64,000 bases of DNA from Agapanthus africanus. Lineage: Eukaryota > Streptophyta > Magnoliopsida > Asparagales > Amaryllidaceae. Of the stretch, positions 55,875 to 64,000 are shown in pieces (position 1 is the stretch's first letter; every line of letters begins with the position of its first letter). The DNA is taken from assembly GCA_030015575.1 (NCBI GenBank), contig CM057347.1, positions 511,627,176-511,691,175 of the forward strand, given 5' to 3'. A model generated the notes under the pieces. The model was given only the letters and a program-made list of their open reading frames with translations. It made no database searches and had not been told where the DNA came from. The translations under genes and the position numbers were made by a program.

Positions 55875-57990
55875 TAGCTAGAGCCTTAGGCGATGCGTAG
55901 ACGGAGTTAGAAGTCCGATCGAACCGAAACCCTAATTCAAACTTGCTCTCTGTACATTTTCTGAAATCGTGGATTTTTGAGAATTAAAAATATGCAGAAA
56001 AATCAGCAGGTATTTCTAAGAATTACTGTGAAGTTCGAGCACCTGAATCGCTAAAAGCGCGGCGGAACCGCGGCAATAGCATGCCTATTACGGCGGTTCC
56101 GCGGCCAATTTGCCTCTTCAGACAATTATGTTTACACAATAATTCCTAGTTTTTAGTGCTGGTTTTCCTGGGAATTTTTAATTTGAACTCAAGAGTTGAG
56201 TTTTCTGGGTTGTATTGGGAGTTCGGAGATTTGATCGGACTGTCTAATTTTGTCAGTGTGTTTTTCCGGATAATTTTAGAATATGTTAAAAAGTTCGACC
56301 GGATATAAATACCCACTTTTTCCCCTGCCGGGAAATTTCCAATTGTTGGATTTTTTCCATAGTTTAATGACGTTCTAAGTAGTGCAAGTAACGCGATGGT
56401 CCCTCTAAAAGACAACAAACCTTAACTCGATTATGTGACCGTCTTGAACTGCCCTTTGAACCTTAGGGTTTGGGGCAGTACGGCGTGCCACATGTGAGGC
56501 GTTGGCTTGACCCTTCTACGGCTGGACCGTTGGTACTGAGGCATGAACTGAATGTTTTTAAACTTATTTCATGTGTTGAGCTGTTTCGGGAAAACTTGGG
56601 TGTTCGATTGTTCGATCGGAAAATTTAACATTTTCTATTTATCCGGAATGTGATACAACATTTGGAATTCACAAGTAGTTATGAGATAACTGAATGAATG
56701 TTATAAACATAGCAGTTTAGTCTCACTTGATCGGTTGCCACGGAATTTTGATACGATCAAAAGTCTGTCGCAGTCACGTAGTGTACGCGGATACTCGCCG
56801 GGTAAACTTAATAGACAGCCTCACCCCATATCCCCGACTAAGTGACTGCAGGAGAACCCCGTTGCCGAAAGCATCCGTACGGGTGCTCGCGGCAGCGGTG
56901 GTCCGCCTTGGTGCACTTCGTCGACGGCGTCGGGGGTGCGGCCGCCTGCTAAAGTTTGCGACGAGCATTCGATCAGGATGTCGGGAATCCTGTTGAATTG
57001 CCTGACTTGATATTGAAAAGAGTTTTCAATAAACGAGACTAAAATGCGGGGTTTATAATTGTTAGGCATGTGATGTCTAAGGAATTCATTGGTCTAGGCA
57101 TGCGATGTCTAAAGAGTTTGCGGATTTCAACTGTTGTAGTTTTACACTTTCTTTTCTATGACCGTAAGTGTAATATGTGATATCGTCGGTTTCGTTGCTA
57201 TATGTCAACGACAATTGGGATGTGCATATTTACTTACGTTGATGACATGTGATGTTATGTGTTGCTGGATATGTTATATTGGATCGTCGTGTTTGAATAG
57301 CCGGAGGGTTTTTATGTGAGATGAGTGTTTTTCATTTTCATTCATGTAAAAACTTGTATGTAATATTCTTTTATTGGGGCATTTCCAGGTTGCGGAAGAT
57401 GTCACCTTTTGTATATTATTTACTTTTCCGCACTAGGATAGACCCAAGGAGGAGGGCACAAGTAACCGGGTTCTGGAGTCCAGTGGGAGACCAACTCGAG
57501 GAGTCGAGTCCGGGTCTCCTAACTCTAGAATTGGTAGGGTTGCTTGCCACTCTTGTAGGGGTCTAGGGGTGTGGGTTTGGCTATTCATCGCGACCGTGGA
57601 ATCCGTGTTTTATACTGGCTCGTATTGAAAACACGGACGTCCTAGTATATCCAATATTTCATATGATTCTTCTGCTGCGATATCTGTGATGTGATCATTT
57701 GATATGTTCTGCGATAAATACTGTATATAGTATATATGATATATTATATAGACGTTATTTATGTTTTACACCCGCGCTAGCCCTGCCCCGCTCTGCCGTT
57801 AGTTACCTAACCTAACGGTGCACTAGAGGACATCGAGGCGAATGCGGATGGCATAAGTGTACGTCGTATTTATCTGTGATGTTTAGGTGGACTTAAATGA
57901 TGGGACTTCATTAATAAGATTAATGAAATAAAAGAAACCTAAAGATGTTGTAGAATCGAATTTCAAAAATAAAACAGGTAGCTACAGTTC
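55875..57990 (+). other. C2 long leader, 5' part
   Basis: Homologous to C1 17086-19184. No gag is recognised. The antisense frame at 57069-56821 (MPNNYKPRILVSF...) parallels the C1 antisense frame but is shorter and differs after the first dozen residues by a shift. Confidence 0.5.
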
Positions 57991-57993
57991 TTG

Positions 57994-58235
57994 CTTTGCA
58001 CAGCGGTATATATGATATATCCTGCACCTTATTCGATAGGGAAAGGACCGAGATCCCTTCACCGGGAGTGACTCCTTTAGCAATAACAGGCAGATGCTAC
58101 AACCCTCGGTTTTTCTTTTTGATTGCTTCTATAGTTTCTGCTTTGCACAGTGATATATATGATATATCCCGCACCTTATTCGACGAGGAAAGGACCGACG
58201 ATCCCTTCACCGGGAGTGACCCCTTTAGCAAAACT
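57994..58235 (+). repeat. C2 leader direct repeat, two copies 147 bp apart
   Basis: CTTTGCACAG starts each copy (57994 and 58141), followed by GATATATCC, GGAAAGGACCGA, then ATCCCTTCACCGGGAGTGAC and CCTTTAGCAA. Confidence 0.82.
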
Positions 58236-58365
58236 AGAAAAGCCTAAAAAACACTCCATTTTAAAATCATTTGATTCTACAACGATATCAAGTTCATTAC
58301 GCAATAGGTTTTTAGAAAAACCTGTCGTAGCCCTCCGTCATTTCAGATAAGTCCTACTTAGTATT

Positions 58366-58579
58366 CGTGCTACGTTTGTTGACCTCCGTCAAGGCGTAGT
58401 GTGCGGTAGCTAACTAGTATTTATCTGTTTATGCATATGATGCAGATTGGATTAGGGTAGTCGTGCGACCTTGTTGACCTCCGTCAAGGGTCGTGCGGGT
58501 GGGTTTAATTCGATCAAGAAATGACGGGTTGAACTTGACTAGTAGCCTATGGTTTGTTGACCTCCGTCAAGGTCATAGG
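58366..58579 (+). other. Three composite hairpins in the C2 leader
   Basis: Each has an inner stem TTGAC/GTCAA with loop CTCC. Outer stems are CGTGCTACG/CGTAGTGTG (58366-58403), TCGTGCGACC/GGTCGTGCGG (58461-58498) and CCTATG/CATAGG (58546-58579). The inner core GTTGACCTCCGTCAAGG is identical in all three, while the outer stems are unrelated to each other. Confidence 0.75.
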
Positions 58580-58603
58580 GTGCTAGGGGCAAAATTATCA
58601 GGA

Positions 58604-59420
58604 ATTTCAAGTATTGAAATTTGCAATGAGATTGCATACCTTCTATGAGATAGTTGGATCCCGATACCCGCTGCGAGTAAGAGTTACTCCTGGGAGAGTT
58701 TTACACATTACAATTAGCCGATCAAGTAGGTGTCTAGAAAGGTGTCAACGGGGTTACGCCTCTGGGAAAACGAGGTTTACATTAATTAGGTTCGTGCGAA
58801 AGCACGGGGGACCTCCCTCAAAGTACCGACACTGGCCTGGCTGAAAGATTGGCGAACTTGTAGCGTGTAATTAATCCCGGCTAGTCTTTCCTTTTAGGGT
58901 TTGAAGGAAGATTTGATAAAAACCAGTGGGAGCCATCCTGATTAGATAAGATAATAACCAATCTGATCTTGCAAGAGCGCACGCAGAGTGTTTTCTTCTC
59001 TCTCTCTCCTGGTAGCGACCATGTCACGCCTTAATCAAGATAATAATACGGATGTATTGACCGAACCCGCTTGTTATACTGAGCTAGGGAACGTTGGTCC
59101 CGCTCCCACTTATAATTGTTATAAGACCGAGCAGGAAATTGGGGAATACTAGAATTTCTATACCGCCCAAACGAAGAAAGTGCATATGATGCATCTTCTT
59201 CGGGTGTGTTCGTTACATAGAACTGTTTCTCAGTATCCTTTACGTCCTGAGTATGTGATACCGGATCAGGATCCCGCATATGTAATCTGTTACATGGGCT
59301 ACAGAAAGGTACAGAACTGAGAACGGGTGATAAGTTTCATGAGACAGAAAACGGGCCAAGTGTTGCAGCCAAGTTTGTTGGTCACTGTCACCCTGTATTC
59401 CAAATACATTGATTCTAAAC
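58604..59420 (+). pseudogene. C2 region between leader and protease (possible gag remains)
   Basis: Several short open stretches, including a frame at 58614-58844 that is also open in C1 (16461-16228, minus). No gag domain or zinc knuckle can be seen. By position it should be gag. Confidence 0.3.
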
Positions 59421-61806
59421 GAATGTTATTAGATACCGAACCTGATATACAAAATCATATCAGTCTCTTTATTAGTAAAGAAATGAGAAAATTTTGTATT
59501 GTTGGATAATGTTTTGAACATTTCCTATATCAAAAGTTGATCGGATCAGGCACGTTATCTAAAAGTATTGATGTTCTAAATCAAACTACAGTTCTTAGTA
59601 TACGGAACACACAAAAGAGGAAGAGTTCAGAAATGAACAAATCCTTCTTGAGGTATTGTAGACTAGGTCATATCAATGCGACCAGACTAGCTGAAGTTAC
59701 ATATAGATGCATATTTAAATCATTTTGAATTTACATCTTATGAAACTTGCCGGTCATGTCACAAAGATAAGATGACCATAGCTCTGTTTATTGGAAACAG
59801 AGAAAGAGATAGTGAACTCTTGGGATGATACATGTTGATGTATGTAGGTCCCCTGTCTACACATGCCAAGACCGGTTCTTTGTACTTCATTGCATTCTCT
59901 GATAATCTCTCAAGATTCAGACATATGTTCCTGTTGAAACACAAGTCCGAACCTTTTGAGATATTCACAGAATTTAAGTTAGAAGTAGAGAACCAAAATA
60001 CGGGTATAAGTATTATGTCCTTTGATGAGATCAGGGAGGAGAATACTTGTGCATAGAATTCCTGGACTATTCTAAAGGAGAATGAGATTCTCTCTCAGCA
60101 TTACTCCTCCGAATACACCATAGCACGATGGTATATCAGGGCAGAGCAGAAAACACCTTATGTGATATGGTGTGCTCTATGATGAGTACTACTGAGTTAC
60201 CTGTTTCCTTTTGGGAGTTATGCGCTTGAGAAGCTGCATATCTATTGAATAGGGTTCGAATCAGATCACTGCCTACCACTCCATATGAGATATGGTATGG
60301 GAAGAGCCCATGTCTTAAGATAGTTAAGATTTGGGGTTGTCCGGCCTATGTCTAAAAGCAAAATCCGGACAAGCTCGAGGCAAGGTCAGTTATGTAGAAC
60401 TGGAAAGGTTCCAGCTATACAAACTACAGCAGATGATTTGGTAGAACCAAAGGATTCAGTAGATACCAACGAACCTCAGCCTTTCCGCCGATCTAGTAGG
60501 GTTTCTCACCCACCTGAGAGATACTTCTGCTTCTCGATGACAGTGGGAGCGAGGATTGCATCATGAGATGATGACCCAACTAGTTTCGAGCAGGCCATCG
60601 AGAGTAGGGACTCTGTAAGAATGGCTGGATGCTTATCGATCTGAGATGGAATCCATGTACACCAACAAAGTATGGACTTTGGTTGCTATATCTGAAGGGT
60701 TAAATCCCCATCAGGAGCAAGTATATCTTGAGAAGATTACTTGGTGTAGATGGAAAAGTTGAGACTTTCAAAGTTAGACTTGTTAAAGGTTTTCGTCATC
60801 AACCAGGCGTGGATAATGATGAAACCTTTTCTGGGGCCTATACTTAAGTCCATCCAGATCCTACTTTCCACGGCTACATACCATGACTACGATATCTGGT
60901 GGTTGGGTATCATGACTGCTTTTCTAAATAATATTTTAGAAGAGAGAGTCTATAAGTACACAGTCAGAGGGCTTCGTAGACAGTGGGAGCAGCGGAAACG
61001 TGTGCAAGATGTTTTATGTGATAAAGCAGGCATCGCGGAGTTGGAACATCTGTTTTGATGGATTAGTCAAAGAGTTTGACATCATCAAAATGGTAGATGA
61101 ACCTTGTATAAACGAAAAGGTAGTAGGGAGTATGATGGTGATCCTCGTAGAGTACGTGGATGACATACTCTTGATAGGGAAGGAGTTTCCTATGCTACGC
61201 TCGGTCGATCTCCGCTTATCACATGGATTCTCCATATAGGATCAAAGTGATACCTCCTAAATCCTGAGTTTTCATCTATGAGATAGATGTTATTTGGGTG
61301 TTAGAATACTCACTAGCTGTAGTGAAATGGTATCAATTGATCCTGGGGAGAATCACTGGAAGGGTTCCAGGGTGATAAAGACGACTGAATGTCAGTCACA
61401 GGCATTGTCTTTACCCTCAGTAAAGGGACGGTATGCTGGAAGAGTTCCAAGCTACATACCGTGGCATATTAGACGATAATGGCTGGATACATCGCTACTT
61501 AAGATACTACCAAAGAGGAAGTCTGGGTGTATATTGGTTCATGAGATGAACTTTGTTCCTCCCATTGTGTGACAATGGAGTTGTGGCTTATGCCAGGAAC
61601 CCCGGTCCCATCAGTAATCCAGACATATTCTAAGGCAGTATCACCTGATCATGGAGATAGTTGATCTCCAGGGTGATCGAGGTTAGGAGAGCGGACTCAG
61701 AGGATAACACGGCGGATCCACTCACAAAGGCCTTTTCCCAGAGAAAGACTTTTATGGGATGGTTGAGTATGAGATACTACAACCACTGCTGTCAGATGGC
61801 CCTAGT
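59421..61806 (+). pseudogene. C2 pol remnants: protease, integrase, reverse transcriptase, RNase H
   Basis: Protease remnant LDTEPDIQNHI near 59430, where LDTG is expected. GAG-pre-integrase block YCRLGHIN (59654-59677). Integrase core with GPLSTHAKTGSLYFIAFSD and LLKHKSEPFE (59840-59960). Linker RRSSRVSHPPERYFCFSM (near 60490). Reverse transcriptase with LKSIQILLSTATYHDYDIW, TAFLNNILEERVY, IKQASRSWN and YVDDILLIG (YVDD 61153-61164). RNase H end with DSEDNTADPLTKAFSQRK (near 61700). Copia order and plus strand. An inserted base splits the integrase near 59845, and a +1 shift after ERVYKY splits the RT at the same place as in C1. Confidence 0.87.
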
Positions 61807-61819
61807 GCAAGTGGGAGAT
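61807..61819 (+). other. C2 polypurine tract
   Basis: GCAAGTGGGAGAT directly precedes the 3' LTR. Confidence 0.88.
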
Positions 61820-64000
61820 TGTTAGTTATATGTATGCCCTAGAGGCCATTACTATACATAGGATGTATATTGTAGTGGATGCTGGGACATATATAGGGAG
61901 GACTTTCTTGCTCGACATGATAGTATGCTATCTGGTTACTCTTTACCTTAATGTGTATACTGATTGTCTCTCTGTTACATGTTGGTAAAGCCCTTAGGAT
62001 GTGTACTTGACTACCTGGACTATGATGCGGATCATACTAGTGGGGACATGGTAGTCCATAAGTACATCCTTCAAGGTCCCTAGTCGTGGGTGTATCGAGA
62101 CGGGGCATCGAAATACTAGAGTAGACTAGCGTATACCTTCTCGACCCATACAGATGGGCGATGGATGATCCCATATCCATTTGTGTTTGACATCAGAGAT
62201 GATATACGGGTGCTCAGTGGAGACTGGGTACACTGGACGGACTCGCCGAGAACTCCCAGATGGTATTATACCTTACGTCAGATGGCAGTTCTCTGGTGAC
62301 ACTGGTACAGAGTAGTCTGTTGACCCGAGATCGTCATAGAGTCTTGTATGGTTCCCACTGTGCTTTGATTTCCACCTTACCACGTCCAAGAGGGCGTGCA
62401 AAACGGTGGTTTTTGGGTACAGTCCCGAGTCACATGGAGGCATTGAGCGATAGGAGGGGATTCGTCTCTCCCGGTATAGGGAGTTGATGTTGCGCTGTGT
62501 TCGATTGGCTATAACCGGAAATCCCTGGCCAGGGTTGCTGAGATTTACTGGTAAGTGTTACCAGTAGTTTCTCGAACTGTTATAGACCTCATATCGACAC
62601 GACTTATCGAGCTATTGGGGTCTGACGTTTACCACCCCTAGGCGAGATATGCGACATATCAGACGACGAGACCGGACTGTACGGTAAGTGTTACTGGTTG
62701 GATTCACAGGAGTGTGAGCGGGCTTGCTCGTCGATCTTCTGATCGCTCAATACCCGGGTGGCCGTTACGTTTAGCAGACCGCTTGCGGCTTGTGGATGTT
62801 TGATATGATCATCATCTGCTGCCGGCGTATTGACGAGTCTTTAGAGTCCTACACAGAGGTTTCCTGGCTCAAGCGAAACGAAATAGGAGCGCATATGAGA
62901 TATGCGCGGGACCGAGAATAATGCGTGTATGTGATACCGTATTCTATTCTCGCGATTTGTATCATTGGCAGGTTATATGTGATATAGCCGGGTTACCGAA
63001 TCAAGTGTTGATTCGATACATTGATACACTTGATACTACTCGGTTATATGCGATATGACCGGATCATTAAATCAAGTGTTGATTTAATGATTTAATGTAT
63101 AATTATATATTTGATATATTACTTAGCATTAACTAGTATTGGTTCACATTAAATGGATTTTCTCACTTGAATTGCATAAGTTGTATATGTGATATACTTT
63201 TGTGCACTTGATTGTATCATGTTTGATGATACATGCAAACTTGGCTTTGTGTAAAGACTTAAACCATGTTTAGTGAATGGTTAGGGTTTCATTTCACTCA
63301 TTTATTTATCTTTTCATTTTGGGTTAAAAGATAAAAGAAAAACAAAATGGTTGCTTTCAAACATGAATCTTGTTGAAGCTTCATGAAGCTTTGACCAAGT
63401 GACCATTTTGTCTTCTTCTCCTAACCCTAACCATTCATCTAAACTCAAGTTAGCTCTCTACACATAACCATGGTTGCAATATGATACTTATCATATTATT
63501 TTCTATTTTGAAAATACTAATGAGATTATTATCTTCTTCTTCTTCTTCTTCAAGAAGAAAAGCTTGCCTCCATCATTGGCAACTTGAGAAAAAGTGTGAG
63601 AAATTCAATTCTAAAGTGAACCCACTTCCTATTTCTTCATCCTCTACCACTTGCCAAGTAGTATAGGGTGTTTTCTTCACAAGTTTCATGGCTTGGTGAA
63701 GTGGGAGCTTGATCTTGTGTTGCCTCGACGTAGATCATCTTCGGCATCGAAGTCGGCGATCTAGCCCGCCCTTTTCTCCGATGAAGCCGACGCTAGAGCC
63801 CGGGATCCGATGGACAGCGAGGGGACTTCATCACGGAGCTATGGAGGTGGAGGACCGGATCTACAAAGGTTGTATTTCCGTTCACTTAGTTAAGTTGTTA
63901 ACTAGTTGTATGTTTCGCCTAAAATTCTAGTTAACGATCCGTATTAAGGTTTCTCGGCACTTGTAAAATTTGAAATTGGCATGGTTGATACCTTATGAGA
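61820..64000 (+). repeat. C2 3' LTR, cut by the window end
   Basis: Aligns base for base with the 5' LTR over the 2,181 bp present, apart from scattered substitutions. About 28 bp of its end lie beyond the window. Confidence 0.92.

Larger units (their letters stand above)
53652..64000 (+). mobile_element. Ty1/copia LTR retrotransposon C2 (runs off the window)
   Basis: Same family as C1 but in plus orientation. It has a 5' LTR, TGGTATCAGAGCC primer site, leader, decayed pol, polypurine tract and a 3' LTR of which 2,181 bp are present. By eye I count about 35 substitutions between its LTRs, roughly twice as many as in C1. It is inserted in the Tat gag; left flank GTATC. The matching right flank lies outside the window. 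Confidence 0.93.

Overview
The window looks like nuclear DNA from a flowering plant, probably a large repeat-rich genome. It shows Ty1/copia elements primed by initiator-methionine tRNA (TGGTATCAGAGC binding sites), Ty3/gypsy LTRs of 2.7-4 kb, a CACTA transposon with TIRs CACTACTACAA, a LINE fragment and a Tat/Ogre-type gag. I find no intact host gene, rRNA or true tRNA gene. The species cannot be told from sequence alone. Nearly all coding capacity belongs to decayed transposons, so most entries are elements, their parts, or pseudogenes.

Layout. 1-7185: a nest of related gypsy-type LTRs (family A: start TGTMACGACTCTGAAAT, end GAAGCGGGGNGTGACA), one inserted inside another with a perfect TTTAG target duplication. 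7186-8010: LINE ORF2 remnant. 8768-23386: CACTA transposon with 3-bp duplication AAT and palindromic subterminal repeats. It carries a minus-strand Ptta/En/Spm gene in five visible exons, one of which is split by a 10.4-kb Copia element (C1, 11044-21403, minus strand, nearly identical LTRs). 23390-26053: foldback structure, 481-bp tandem duplication, tRNA-like fragment. 26054-33393: a long gypsy LTR (T) interrupted by a minus-strand solo LTR of family A (B, 29529-32653, perfect GAATC duplication). 33693-36386: LTR A4 followed by a broken gypsy gag, split at its zinc knuckle by a second Copia element (CopiaB, 37455-46833, minus strand). The gypsy protease resumes at 46834 and contains an apparent 85-bp intron. 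47600-53651: remains of a Tat-like or other large element, mostly tandem arrays and an unusual field of short inverted repeats, ending in a minus-strand gag piece. 53652-64000: a second member of the C1 family (C2, plus strand), whose 3' LTR runs off the window.

How the parts relate. C1, C2 and CopiaB are one Copia lineage with a leader several kb long and a decayed pol. C1 and C2 share the same frameshift in reverse transcriptase although each has closely matching LTRs, which points to copying of an already defective master by enzymes supplied in trans. The most unusual signals are structural. First, three composite hairpins occur in the leader of all three Copia elements, with compensatory base changes in their stems and a loop that is the same in all copies of one element but differs between elements. 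Second, at 49.2-50.3 kb about twenty small inverted repeats share the plan AGNNN-TAA-N'N'N'CT, with arms that change together, interleaved with inverted G-box pairs just upstream of a TATA box. Third, tRNA-like A-box/B-box modules lie upstream of the TATA box in the family-A LTRs. Identities, pairings and counts were read by eye and not computed.
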